Assembly (NCBI GenBank): GCA_041495845.1
Contig: JBGQDM010000001.1
Location: forward strand, 1 to 64,000
Direction: 5' to 3'
From: JBGQDM01 sp041495845
GTDB lineage: Bacteria > Acidobacteriota > Terriglobia > Terriglobales > Acidobacteriaceae
Length of the DNA: 64,000 nt
Part shown: positions 49,473 to 58,248 of the stretch, in pieces
Layout: every line of letters begins with the position of its first letter
How positions within the stretch are numbered: the stretch's first letter is position 1
Notes under the pieces: model-generated
The model's input: only the letters and a program-made list of their open reading frames with translations
Told to the model about the DNA's origin: nothing
Database searches by the model: none
Made by a program: the position numbers and the translations under genes

Positions 49473-51938
49473 CTATCGTGGTTGTGCCAGCACCGTCCCC
49501 TCGGGATCCAGCACAATCCGCCGCGTATTCACCGGTGCGGTTAACCGGAACGAACTCTCCGCTCCATCCACAAAGACACGGCCGACCCACTGCGGCGGCT
49601 GGTCCGGCACGATGGCATAGATTGGGACCGATGTAACCAGGTCCGCGGGCGCATCTTTCTGTTCCAGTGCGCCGCTCACCGTTGCTCGATTCGCACCACG
49701 CACGATCCGCACGCCCTTCAGTTGCAATCCCGGCACCGCCTTGCCGTTCACCCACCCGTCCAGAAACCAGGCAAGCGACTGCTTGCCGTCGTAGCGCAAC
49801 GAAGGCGGCAACTCTTCCTCAAACGCGTGCAAGAGCCGCGCCGTGGTAACGCTCTTCCCCTCCATCTCCTGCCGGAGGCTTCGCAGTACGCGCACAAAGG
49901 GTTCCTCCTCCGCAGCTTGTCTGGCGTCGCCTCCGGTCGCCGCCTCGTTGATCATGGTGCGGAGCATGTGGAACAGCCAGGTACCACGTCCGTAGCTGAT
50001 GGCGATGTAGCCTTCGGGAAAACGCGAAGAGGAAAGCCGCAGACCGAGGGTGACGGGTCCGGCCTCGCTCAAGGGTGCGCCGTCTTTGCTCTTCCGCAGT
50101 AGGTCGTCACGATAACGTTCCATCACCATCCGGAACGCAGCCGGGTCACGCCGCTCCAGCAGCAGCAAGGAGCAATAATTGGCCAGCGCTTCAAACAGCC
50201 ATTGATCGCGATAGCTGTGCCAGCCCATGAGGTCGCCCCACCACTGGTGCGCCACCTCATGCGCCGCTACTTGGGCGCTCATAGTCGCAGATACGGGTTC
50301 CAGCCGCAGTTGCACACGCTCTTCCGGCGTGAGAAAGGCGTAGCTTGAGAGAAAGACCAGCCCCGGCCAGCCCTGGCTCAGGCTGCCCGGCATCTGCGTG
50401 AGCGAAAGCGTGCCATAAGGATAAGGACCAAATTGCCGGGCATAGGCCGCTAAAGCCTCGGCCGCCTGGTCGGCCACCGCCTGCGCATTCCGCGCCGGAG
50501 ACACAGCCGGAGGAAACTGTACCGCTGCCGTCCCCGGTTCGCCAGGAACAGGTGTCACTTGCATCGGCATTCGCGGAAAACTTCTCTCTACGCCGGACGC
50601 TGCATAACTCTCTACCAGCACATCGCCGGCGCGCGCGGAAGCTTTGGCATACTTGCCCAGGTTGAACCCGGCCACCGGGATTTTGCGCTCCGTCACCCAG
50701 CGTGCCACCTGCGTCATGGCTGGATCCTGAGTCACGATGCCCATCTCTCTTTCCGCCGGCGCGGGGATTCCGGTCGCCACCAGCGTCCATCCCTCCGGAT
50801 AGTGGAACTGCAAGTCGAAGTCCGCGTCCACAAAGCCAAGGTTCGGATACCAGGTTCCTCGCGCACCGACCCACAGCAGCCCGCTGCCCGCTTCGGAAAG
50901 CACCTCGCCGTGGTAAACAAAACGGAGATTGAGCGTCTCTCCAGCAATCAGCGGGCGCGGAAAAATCACCGCCACCAGATCATTGCCTCGCCGCGCCAGT
51001 TGGCTGCCCTCGAGCGACGGATTGTGCAGGAACTCAACTGGTTTTCCATTCACCTCCACTTGTTCCACCCGCAGCGCTCGGGAGAGTTCAAACAGCAGAC
51101 AGCGCTCACCGTTTGCTGCTGCCTGCAACGTGAGTTCTGTGTTGGAGCGAAATTCACGCGGCGGCGCAACTTCTGCCCGGATGCGGACTTTTGAAATCCG
51201 GGCTGCTTCAAAGCCTGCGTCCGCGACTGCTTCCTGGCGCCGCGGCACAAACGATAGCCACTGGTCGTAATAGCTGGCCCCACCCGCCTCGCTCAGCTTG
51301 CCTACCGATACTGGTTCGGGCAGCCAACTGTCATAGAACAGATCGAACACGCCCAGCTTCGCACCCTGCATACGTGCATGCAGAAAGTGGTCGGACACCG
51401 CGCCCAAAGAGGGCTTGCTCGAGTCCTGCACCGGCAAATCCCGGCTCGCTGTCAACAGCAGGCGGAGTGCGTCTCCTTCGGCCAGGTTCTTTGCCATTTC
51501 ATTCCAGCGTGCGGCAAAATCACTGCCGTTCCCACTGCTCCGGAGGAAAGGCTTCAGTTGTTCGCGCGTATTGCCATTGAACCGCAGATAGGCGGAGAAA
51601 AATTTTTCTTCCAACACGGCCGCGCCGGTAAATAGCCCCAGCGACGCCCGTTCTGCGCGGTCCGGCGGCACCACCAGGACCTCCCCCTCACCGGCAAAAA
51701 AAGCTCCCGTTACCTGGCCGCCAACCGCCTGGGTAAAGGCAATCTGGCCGTCCGTAAAGCTCACGTGCGCGCCAGGAATATCGAGGTCTGCATCCCGGAT
51801 GTGGTAGACGGCGGTGGCGTCCAATCCCACGCTGCGCAGTTGCTCGTAAAGGGCGGCCGCGGTTGTGGGAGCCTGAGCGCACAATGGCAACGCAGCCCAC
51901 AGCAAACCCGCCGCGGCTCCAGCCCGCACCACGCGCAT
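49473..51938 (-). CDS. secreted M1-like metallopeptidase
   Basis: 821 residues from ATG 51938, which gives a signal peptide (MRVVRAGAAAGLLWAALPLC). The zinc site of the M1 family is complete: HEVAHQWWG (H560, H564) and E583 in WLFEALANY. The exopeptidase motif GAMEN is not conserved; the equivalent segment reads MPGSLSQGWPGLVFL, so aminopeptidase activity is uncertain. The first 300 residues resemble no family I can name. The open frame extends to 52100 but would overlap the divergent neighbour. Confidence 0.85.
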   Translation of the reverse strand: MRVVRAGAAAGLLWAALPLCAQAPTTAAALYEQLRSVGLDATAVYHIRDADLDIPGAHVSFTDGQIAFTQAVGGQVTGAFFAGEGEVLVVPPDRAERASLGLFTGAAVLEEKFFSAYLRFNGNTREQLKPFLRSSGNGSDFAARWNEMAKNLAEGDALRLLLTASRDLPVQDSSKPSLGAVSDHFLHARMQGAKLGVFDLFYDSWLPEPVSVGKLSEAGGASYYDQWLSFVPRRQEAVADAGFEAARISKVRIRAEVAPPREFRSNTELTLQAAANGERCLLFELSRALRVEQVEVNGKPVEFLHNPSLEGSQLARRGNDLVAVIFPRPLIAGETLNLRFVYHGEVLSEAGSGLLWVGARGTWYPNLGFVDADFDLQFHYPEGWTLVATGIPAPAEREMGIVTQDPAMTQVARWVTERKIPVAGFNLGKYAKASARAGDVLVESYAASGVERSFPRMPMQVTPVPGEPGTAAVQFPPAVSPARNAQAVADQAAEALAAYARQFGPYPYGTLSLTQMPGSLSQGWPGLVFLSSYAFLTPEERVQLRLEPVSATMSAQVAAHEVAHQWWGDLMGWHSYRDQWLFEALANYCSLLLLERRDPAAFRMVMERYRDDLLRKSKDGAPLSEAGPVTLGLRLSSSRFPEGYIAISYGRGTWLFHMLRTMINEAATGGDARQAAEEEPFVRVLRSLRQEMEGKSVTTARLLHAFEEELPPSLRYDGKQSLAWFLDGWVNGKAVPGLQLKGVRIVRGANRATVSGALEQKDAPADLVTSVPIYAIVPDQPPQWVGRVFVDGAESSFRLTAPVNTRRIVLDPEGTVLAQPR

Positions 51939-51988
51939 TACCAGCGTCACTACGCCCGCCTTCCGCCGCGTTGCTAGAATCACCCTCA
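51939..51988. promoter_or_regulatory. 50-bp divergent promoter region
   Basis: Separates the divergent peptidase genes. On the plus strand TAGAAT (51975-51980) lies 8 bases before the ATG at 51989, which would give a leaderless transcript. On the minus strand only a poor TAGTGA is near the start at 51938. Confidence 0.4.
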
Positions 51989-53413
51989 ATGCGGCTGCCC
52001 TTCTATCCTCTATTATGCGTCTTTGCCGCTGTGTCTCTGGCCAGCGCTCCCGCTGACACCATCCGCTTGAAAAACGGGCGCTCCATCTGGGCTGAGACAA
52101 TCACGGACAAGGGTACGCGCCTCGAATACAGTATTGGCGACAACACCTTCGCCATTCCAAAATCTCTGGTCGATCACGTCGAAGCTGGCGGTGCGGTTCC
52201 AGCTACATCCGGGGGCAATGCCTCGGACTCTCCCGGGATCACCATCCCCACGCCGGGCAGCGAACTTCAGATCGCCAGCGACATTTATTCCAAAGTCTTG
52301 CGCGACCATCGAGTGGATCCGGAAGGTCTGGCCGCGTTGGAAAAGTCCGGCGATCCAGAAGCCGCCGCCGCCGGCTACTTCGTGGCTGGACGTCATGAGC
52401 TCGAACGCGGCAATTTTTCTCCAGCCCGCTCTTACTATGAAAAAGCCCTGCACCTGCGTCCCGAAAACCCGACCCTGCTCATGCATTATGCGGCGGCGTT
52501 GCTGCGCATGGGTCACGGCCGGGAAGGGCTGGCCTCGGCTGAAAAAGCGGCCCGACTGGCTCCCGATTCCGCCGACGCCTGGGCTGTGCTCGGGGCGGCC
52601 CAATATGCTTCCGACCGCAACGATGCCGCGCAGACTTCGTGGAAACATTCCTTGTCACTCCACGCCGACGCCAACGTCGAACGCATGCTAGCCAAAGCCC
52701 AGCGCGACTCCGCCGCCGAAGCCAGCTACTCGCAGGGCGAGAGCAGTCACTTTACTCTGCACTACGAAGGCCAGCAAACCTCCGAATCGTTTCGCCGCGC
52801 CCTACTCAGCACTCTCGAATCTCAGTACGACGAACTCAGCGGCGTTTTCAACACGCCGCCGCGTGACAGCATTGCCGTCATTCTTTATACCGGGCAGGCC
52901 TTCTTCGACGTCACGCAGGCCCCGGCATGGAGTGGCGCCATCAACGACGGCAAGCTGCGGATTCCGGTCAACGGCCTCGACTCCGTCACCCCTGATTTAG
53001 CGCGAGTTCTGAAGCACGAGCTCGCGCACTCCTTCATCACGTATCTCTCCCGCGGGCGTTGTCCGCAGTGGCTGCACGAAGGGATCGCCCAATTGCTTGA
53101 GCCGCGTGCCTTGGGCAGCCGCGGCAACCGTCTCAGCCAGCTTTTTCAGGGCCAGAACCAGCTTCCGTTTAACATGCTGGAAGGCGGTTTTATCAACTTC
53201 TCCACCACCGAGGCCACGCTCGCCTACGATGAGTCGCTGGCGGCTGCCGAGTATATTTCCGAGACCTATGGCGTCAGCGACCTGACCCGCATTCTGCAGC
53301 GCATCGGCGAAGGCAGTTCCACCGAAGCCGCTCTGCGCGCTACCATCCACGCCGACTATGGTTCCCTGGAGACCGAACTGGCTCGCTTCCTGAGCAACAA
53401 ATACGGTCGCTAG
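51989..53413 (+). CDS. secreted TPR protein with peptidase-MA-like (gluzincin) domain
   Basis: 474 residues. Signal peptide (MRLPFYPLLCVFAAVSLASA), then an SH3-like or SLA1-type start (TIRLKNGRSIWAETITDKGT), TPR-like helices at about 120-220 (YFVAGRHELERGNFSPARSY), and a zinc-peptidase-like domain at about 240-470 with HELAHSF (H343, H347) and WLHEGIAQ (E364). Such peptidase-MA proteins are common in acidobacteria and deltaproteobacteria. Substrate unknown. Confidence 0.85.
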   Translation: MRLPFYPLLCVFAAVSLASAPADTIRLKNGRSIWAETITDKGTRLEYSIGDNTFAIPKSLVDHVEAGGAVPATSGGNASDSPGITIPTPGSELQIASDIYSKVLRDHRVDPEGLAALEKSGDPEAAAAGYFVAGRHELERGNFSPARSYYEKALHLRPENPTLLMHYAAALLRMGHGREGLASAEKAARLAPDSADAWAVLGAAQYASDRNDAAQTSWKHSLSLHADANVERMLAKAQRDSAAEASYSQGESSHFTLHYEGQQTSESFRRALLSTLESQYDELSGVFNTPPRDSIAVILYTGQAFFDVTQAPAWSGAINDGKLRIPVNGLDSVTPDLARVLKHELAHSFITYLSRGRCPQWLHEGIAQLLEPRALGSRGNRLSQLFQGQNQLPFNMLEGGFINFSTTEATLAYDESLAAAEYISETYGVSDLTRILQRIGEGSSTEAALRATIHADYGSLETELARFLSNKYGR

Positions 53414-53440
53414 CCCGTCGCCCGCAAACGTCGCCTGGCT

Positions 53441-53446
53441 TAGAAT
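53441..53446 (+). promoter_or_regulatory. candidate leaderless -10 element of rpiB
   Basis: TAGAAT at 53441-53446, 7 bases before ATG 53454. It overlaps the alternative upstream ATG 53445, which argues for 53454 as the true start. No -35 recognised. Confidence 0.4.
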
Positions 53447-53453
53447 GTCCGGC

Positions 53454-53906
53454 ATGAAAATTGTGCTGGGTGCGGACCACGCGGGAGTAGAACTTAAAGA
53501 CAAAATCAAACACTGGTTACAGGCGCAAGGCGCCCAGGTGGACGACCGTGGCACAAACTCCACGGCGTCCGTGGACTATCCTGACTTCGCGCGCGCGGTC
53601 GGCGATGAAGTGGCGGCGCGTGCCGCAGACTACGGAATTCTGGTGTGCGGCAGTGGAATTGGCATGGCCATCACCGCCAACAAGGTGCCCGGAATTCGTT
53701 GCGCCAATGTAACCACGGAAGAGCAGGCCATGCTGAGCCGGGCGCACAATAATGCGAACGTGCTGGCCCTTGGAGCCCGCCTGACCGACGAAGCTACCGC
53801 CTATAAGATCGTTGACTGCTGGCTGAACACGCCGTTTGCCGGTGGACGGCACGAGCAGCGAGTGGAGAAAATCGCAGCTGTGGAGCGTGCGGAGGCGCAG
53901 AAGTAA
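53454..53906 (+). CDS. rpiB: ribose-5-phosphate isomerase B
   Basis: Interconverts ribose-5-P and ribulose-5-P. 150 residues from ATG 53454 (MKIVLGADHAG), the usual RpiB start; an ATG three codons upstream is possible. Conserved segments: GADHAGVELK, DYPDFARAVG, GILVCGSGIGMAITANKVPG with the catalytic Cys of the type-B enzyme, and RAHNNANVLALGARL. It joins the pentose-phosphate pool that feeds phosphoketolase. Confidence 0.95.
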   Translation: MKIVLGADHAGVELKDKIKHWLQAQGAQVDDRGTNSTASVDYPDFARAVGDEVAARAADYGILVCGSGIGMAITANKVPGIRCANVTTEEQAMLSRAHNNANVLALGARLTDEATAYKIVDCWLNTPFAGGRHEQRVEKIAAVERAEAQK

Positions 53907-53909
53907 GTC

Positions 53910-54362
53910 ATGGAAGAGTGGCGTGGCGAGTTCCTGATCAGCACAGACGTAGCGCGGCTGGATGCGGGGGCAATCCACGCTTTTCTGACGCGGTGCTACT
54001 GGGCCGAAGGCATCCCGCTCGAAGTCGTACAGCGTTCGATCCGCGGGTCTTTGTGCTTCGGCGTTTATGAGGGCGAGCGGCAGATTGGGTTGGCGCGGGT
54101 GATCACGGACCGCGCGACCTTTGCGTATCTGGCTGATGTGTATATTCTGGAACAGTTCCGTGGACGTGGTCTAGGGAAGTGGCTCATGGAGTGCATCAAG
54201 ACGCACCCTGAGTTGCAGAACTTACGGCGATGGCTGCTGGCCACGCGGGATGCGCATGGACTCTACCGGCAGTTTGGCTTTCACCCGCCGCGCCGCCCAG
54301 AAAACCTCATGGAACTACACGACGCGACCGTATACTCGCGACTGGAAAAAACCGGAAACTGA
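53910..54362 (+). CDS. GNAT-family N-acetyltransferase
   Basis: 150 residues, four bases after rpiB. The acetyl-CoA binding motif is present as VYILEQFRGRGLGKWLM (about 90-106), and the C-terminal LLATRDAHGLYRQFGFHPP is typical of GNAT enzymes that modify small molecules or proteins. The substrate cannot be inferred. Confidence 0.9.
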   Translation: MEEWRGEFLISTDVARLDAGAIHAFLTRCYWAEGIPLEVVQRSIRGSLCFGVYEGERQIGLARVITDRATFAYLADVYILEQFRGRGLGKWLMECIKTHPELQNLRRWLLATRDAHGLYRQFGFHPPRRPENLMELHDATVYSRLEKTGN

Positions 54363-54386
54363 TAGGCTAGGACAACGAGGTCGACT

Positions 54387-55670
54387 ATGAAGAACGATGC
54401 GATGTCGCGGACGTTAGCGGAAATCGATCCGCAAATCGCCGGCGCAATTGATAACGAAGTCCGTCGGCAGCACGAAGGCCTGGAACTGATCGCCTCGGAG
54501 AATTTCGTCAGTGAAGCCGTGCTGGAAGCGATGGGCTCCGTATTCACCAACAAATATGCCGAGGGATATCCCGGCAAGCGCTACTACGGCGGGTGCGAGT
54601 TTGCCGACGTCGTAGAAAATCTGGCGCGCGATCGCGCCAAGGAATTGTTCGGCGCGGAATATGCCAATGTGCAACCGCATGCTGGCTCGCAGGCGAACAT
54701 GGCGGCGTTTACGGCGGTATTGCAGCCGGGAGACACGGTTCTGGGATTGAACCTCGCGCACGGCGGGCATCTGACACACGGGCACCCGCTGAATTTTTCC
54801 GGCAAGACGTACAAGATCGTCCCCTACGGCGTGACCAGGGAGACGGAGACGATCGATTACGACGAAGTGGAGCGACTGACGGAGAAGGAGCGGCCGAAGT
54901 TGATCATCGGCGGCGGGAGCGCGTATCCACGCATCATTGACTTTGCGCGCATGCGGCAGATTGCGGACAAAGTTGGCGCGCTGTACCTGGTGGACATGGC
55001 GCACTTCGCCGGACTCGTGGCCGGAGGAGCGCATCCTTCGCCGGTGCCGCATGCTCACATTGTGACTTCCACCACGCACAAGACCCTCCGCGGGCCACGC
55101 GCTGGAATGATTCTGGCCAAGGCGGAATTCGGTGCGGCGATTGACAAAGTTGTGTTCCCGGGAATGCAGGGCGGTCCGCTGGTGCACATCATAGCGGCCA
55201 AAGCCGTCTGCTTTCTGGAGGCGATGAAGCCGAGCTTCAAGGAGTACGCGCGCCAGGTCATTGCCAACGCCAAGGTGTTGGCGGAAACGTTGGCGGCGGA
55301 TGGCTATCGCATCATTTCCGGCGGCACCGATACCCACCTCATGCTGGTGGATGTTTTTGCCAAGGGGATGTTGGGCAGCGAAGCCGAAAAGGCGCTGGGC
55401 GAAGCGGGGATCACCGTGAACAAAAACGCGATCCCGTTCGACACCAACCCACCCATGAAGCCGAGCGGCGTGCGCATTGGCAGCCCGGCGTTGACTACGC
55501 GCGGGATGAAGGAATCGGAGATGCGGCGCATCGGGCACTGGATTGCCGAGGCGCTCGACCATCGCAGCGACGCGGCCGTGCTGGCTAAGATCCGCCACCA
55601 GGTACTGGAATTGGCAGAGGAGTTTCCGCTCTACGCTGAACGGCGGGCGCGAGCGATGGCGCGGGCCTAG
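54387..55670 (+). CDS. glyA: serine hydroxymethyltransferase
   Basis: 427 residues. PLP enzyme that converts serine and tetrahydrofolate to glycine and methylene-tetrahydrofolate. Signature blocks: RRQHEGLELIASENFVSEAV, YAEGYPGKRYYGGCEFADVV, HGGHLTHG, and the PLP lysine region VTSTTHKTLRGPRAGMI. ATG 54387 has GAGG upstream. A TAGGCT (54363-54368) about 18 bases upstream may be its -10 element. Confidence 0.98.
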   Translation: MKNDAMSRTLAEIDPQIAGAIDNEVRRQHEGLELIASENFVSEAVLEAMGSVFTNKYAEGYPGKRYYGGCEFADVVENLARDRAKELFGAEYANVQPHAGSQANMAAFTAVLQPGDTVLGLNLAHGGHLTHGHPLNFSGKTYKIVPYGVTRETETIDYDEVERLTEKERPKLIIGGGSAYPRIIDFARMRQIADKVGALYLVDMAHFAGLVAGGAHPSPVPHAHIVTSTTHKTLRGPRAGMILAKAEFGAAIDKVVFPGMQGGPLVHIIAAKAVCFLEAMKPSFKEYARQVIANAKVLAETLAADGYRIISGGTDTHLMLVDVFAKGMLGSEAEKALGEAGITVNKNAIPFDTNPPMKPSGVRIGSPALTTRGMKESEMRRIGHWIAEALDHRSDAAVLAKIRHQVLELAEEFPLYAERRARAMARA

Positions 55671-55713
55671 ACTCGCCCCCAACCGCCAGTGCGTGTTGCC
55701 ATGCTCTCTGTGG

Positions 55714-55719
55714 TTAAAT
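55714..55719 (+). promoter_or_regulatory. candidate leaderless -10 element
   Basis: TTAAAT, 7 bases before the GTG at 55727; no Shine-Dalgarno sequence is present. Same arrangement as at 53441. Confidence 0.35.
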
Positions 55720-55726
55720 CATCCGC

Positions 55727-56875
55727 GTGAAGATTGCGATCGATGTCCGGCGGATTACGGACTTTGGCGTGGGCACGTACATTCGCAACATCGTACGTGC
55801 TCTCGGGCGCCTTGACCCCGAAAACCACTACTTCCTGATTGGCTCCCCGGAAAAAGTAAGAGAGATTGGGCCGCTGCCGGGCCGGTTTCATGCCGTGCCG
55901 CTGACCGCGGTGGAGTCGTCGCTCGCCGGATGGACGCAGTTTCGCGGGATTGTTCGGCGACTGCAATGCGATCTGGTGCACGTGCCCCATCTGTTCTGGT
56001 TGCCGCGATCGTTGCCGTGCCCCTATGTGGTGACGGTGCACGACCTGTTGGAGCACATGGCGCGGGCGCAGGGACTACCGGCCGTGCGACGCTCGCTGCA
56101 TCTGGCCTTGACTGGACGGGTTTTACGGCGAGCGGCGCGAATTTTTGCTGTGTCGCGCTTTACGCAGCAGGAAATCCAGTCGCTCTTTCGGATTCCTGCG
56201 TCGCAGATTGAGGTGGTCTACAACGCCATTGATGAGCGTTTTCTGCGTGGGCACGCCACTGAGCAAGACAAGCAGATGATCGCGGAACGCTACCAGGTGA
56301 ATTATCCGTTCTTGCTGTACGCCGGACGCGTGAGCCCGCACAAGAATGTGGTGCGGACGATTGAAGCGTTTTCCGCGCTGAAAACGGAATTGGCCAAGGA
56401 AGGCCGCCTGCCTGACCTGAAACTCATCATCATTGGAGACGACTTGAGCGGGCATCCCGATTTGCGGCGGACCGTGGTGCGCAGTGGAGTGGAGAAGGAT
56501 GTGCGCTTTCTGGGCTTCCTGCCCATTGAAACACTGCGGATTTTTTATGATGCGGCAAAGATCTTTGTGTTCCCGTCGTTGTATGAAGGCTTTGGGTTGC
56601 CGCCGCTGGAAGCCATGGCTCACGGTACGCCGGTGGTGACGTCAAATCTGTCATCGCTGCCGGAAGTGGTGGGCGACGCGGCCGTGCTGGTGAATCCGGA
56701 GAACGTGTTTGAAATCATGCGCGCGCTGCATCGCGTGCTGGTGGACCAGGGCTTGCGCGAGAAACTGAAACAGCGCAGTCAGGTGCAGGCCGGCCGTTTC
56801 TCCTGGGACACAGCGGGCAAGAAACTGCTCGAGGTCTACGCCGAGGTATGTGGGACGAAATCTGCCGCTGTCTAA
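55727..56875 (+). CDS. glycosyltransferase family 4 (GT-B)
   Basis: 382 residues, GTG start. N-terminal acceptor domain (MKIAIDVRRITDFGVGTYIR) and C-terminal nucleotide-sugar domain with YAGRVSPHKNVVRTIEAF and the GT4 motif FPSLYEGFGLPPLEAMAHGT. It is isolated, with no polysaccharide cluster in the window, so the product (capsule, LPS or glycolipid) is unknown. Confidence 0.93.
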   Translation: MKIAIDVRRITDFGVGTYIRNIVRALGRLDPENHYFLIGSPEKVREIGPLPGRFHAVPLTAVESSLAGWTQFRGIVRRLQCDLVHVPHLFWLPRSLPCPYVVTVHDLLEHMARAQGLPAVRRSLHLALTGRVLRRAARIFAVSRFTQQEIQSLFRIPASQIEVVYNAIDERFLRGHATEQDKQMIAERYQVNYPFLLYAGRVSPHKNVVRTIEAFSALKTELAKEGRLPDLKLIIIGDDLSGHPDLRRTVVRSGVEKDVRFLGFLPIETLRIFYDAAKIFVFPSLYEGFGLPPLEAMAHGTPVVTSNLSSLPEVVGDAAVLVNPENVFEIMRALHRVLVDQGLREKLKQRSQVQAGRFSWDTAGKKLLEVYAEVCGTKSAAV

Positions 56876-56878
56876 GCG

Positions 56879-58141
56879 CTACTCGTAACGCAAGGCCTCG
56901 ATGGGATCCAGGTGCGCGGCTTTCCACGCGGGGTAGATGCCGAACAGAAGTCCTTCCGCAGCGGCGGCAAAAAAGCCGAACGCTGCCCAAAAGAGGGACA
57001 TGCTGGCCGGGAGTGCCGAGAATACCAGCGGGATGATCCAGGTAATGGCCGCGCCGGCGAGAACACCGAGAACACCGCCGAGCGCTGTCAGCGTCATCGC
57101 TTCCAGGGTGAACTGCAGCAGGATATCGCGTTTGCGTGCGCCGATGGCTTTGCGCACGCCGATCTCGCGGGTGCGTTCGGTGACCGAGACCAGCATGATG
57201 TTCATGACCCCGACGCCGCCGACCAGCAGGCCCACGCTGGAAACGGCGAACATGAAGATGAAGACCATGCTGGTGATTTGTTTCCACACGTCGGTCAGCG
57301 AATCCTGGGTGAAGATCGAGAAATTGTCGGGCTTGTCCACCCCAACGCGACGACGCCGGCGCAGAAGTTCACGCATCTCATCCATGGCTTTGGGCATGTC
57401 TTCCTGCGACGTGGCCTTGACGCTGATCCAGTGCTGCTTCTGCTCCGGATGGAGTTTCCGGAACGTGCTGAGCGGAAAATAGACGGTGTTGTCATCGGGG
57501 TTTTTGCCGCCGCCGAACACGGCTTTGCGTTTTGCCGCGACGCCGATCACCTGGAAAAGCTGACCCTCAATGGCAATTTCCTTACCCTCCGCCTCTTCGT
57601 TGACAAAGAGTTCGTCTTTGGTATCGCCGCCGAGAATAATCACCGGGGAGCGGCGCTCTTCATCCACTTCGCTAAACCAGCGGCCGGCGGACATGGAGAT
57701 ATCGTAGACGTCCTTCACTTCGGGTGTGTCGCCTTCAAGAATCGTATTCTTTGCCTTGCGGTTGCCGTATTTGACCACGTAGGTGCCCTCGCCGAATTGC
57801 GGCTGGAAAAAACGGACACCGGCCGTGACCGCCTTGACGTGCGGCAGGTCTTTCATGGCGAGTGCGTCTTCGTAAGTCAGCTCCTTGCGGGTGCGCATTT
57901 CCTCCGACGGGCGGCCGAAGGTGAAGGGTTCGACATGAAAAGCAAAAATGAGGTTGGAGCCGAGGCTGCTGATCTGCGTGCGAACATTATTATTGAGGCC
58001 GCTGACGATGGAGGAAATCCCGATGACCACGGCGACGCCAATGATGATGCCGAGCACCGTCAGGGCGGAGCGCAGTTTGTTGGCGCGGATGGTGTTGAGC
58101 GCCATCCAGACAATTTCGTTAAAGTCGTCTCGGCGAATCAT
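56879..58141 (-). CDS. MacB/FtsX-type ABC transporter permease
   Basis: 420 residues from ATG 58141 (MIRRDDFNEIVWMALNTIRA). An N-terminal membrane helix (about 25-48), a periplasmic MacB core of about 220 residues, and three C-terminal helices; SVGLLVGGVGVMNIMLVSVT and ERTREIGVRKAIGARKRDIL are the family signature. The open frame upstream runs into an AT-rich inverted repeat and is not coding. Second of two paralogous permeases; their ATPase is not in the window. Confidence 0.92.
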   Translation of the reverse strand: MIRRDDFNEIVWMALNTIRANKLRSALTVLGIIIGVAVVIGISSIVSGLNNNVRTQISSLGSNLIFAFHVEPFTFGRPSEEMRTRKELTYEDALAMKDLPHVKAVTAGVRFFQPQFGEGTYVVKYGNRKAKNTILEGDTPEVKDVYDISMSAGRWFSEVDEERRSPVIILGGDTKDELFVNEEAEGKEIAIEGQLFQVIGVAAKRKAVFGGGKNPDDNTVYFPLSTFRKLHPEQKQHWISVKATSQEDMPKAMDEMRELLRRRRRVGVDKPDNFSIFTQDSLTDVWKQITSMVFIFMFAVSSVGLLVGGVGVMNIMLVSVTERTREIGVRKAIGARKRDILLQFTLEAMTLTALGGVLGVLAGAAITWIIPLVFSALPASMSLFWAAFGFFAAAAEGLLFGIYPAWKAAHLDPIEALRYE

Positions 58142-58150
58142 AAATATTTT

Positions 58151-58233
58151 GTAATCTGGTAATTTGGCAATTTTGTAATTTCTCTCATTCGCCGGGCGTC
58201 GCGAGTTTTCAAATTCCCAAATTACAAGATTAC
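58151..58233. repeat. AT-rich inverted repeat between the two permease genes
   Basis: Arms of 24 bp (58151-58174 and 58210-58233) match at 21 of 24 positions as inverted repeats, with a 35-bp GC-rich centre. Each arm contains words such as GTAAT and AATTTGG; further related words flank it to 58248. The local base composition is far more AT-rich than the rest of the window. Confidence 0.8.
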
Positions 58234-58248
58234 ACAATTACCAAATTT

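Noticed and set aside
56912..58162. 416-codon plus-strand open frame
   Set aside because: Antisense to a permease with full MacB/FtsX motifs.
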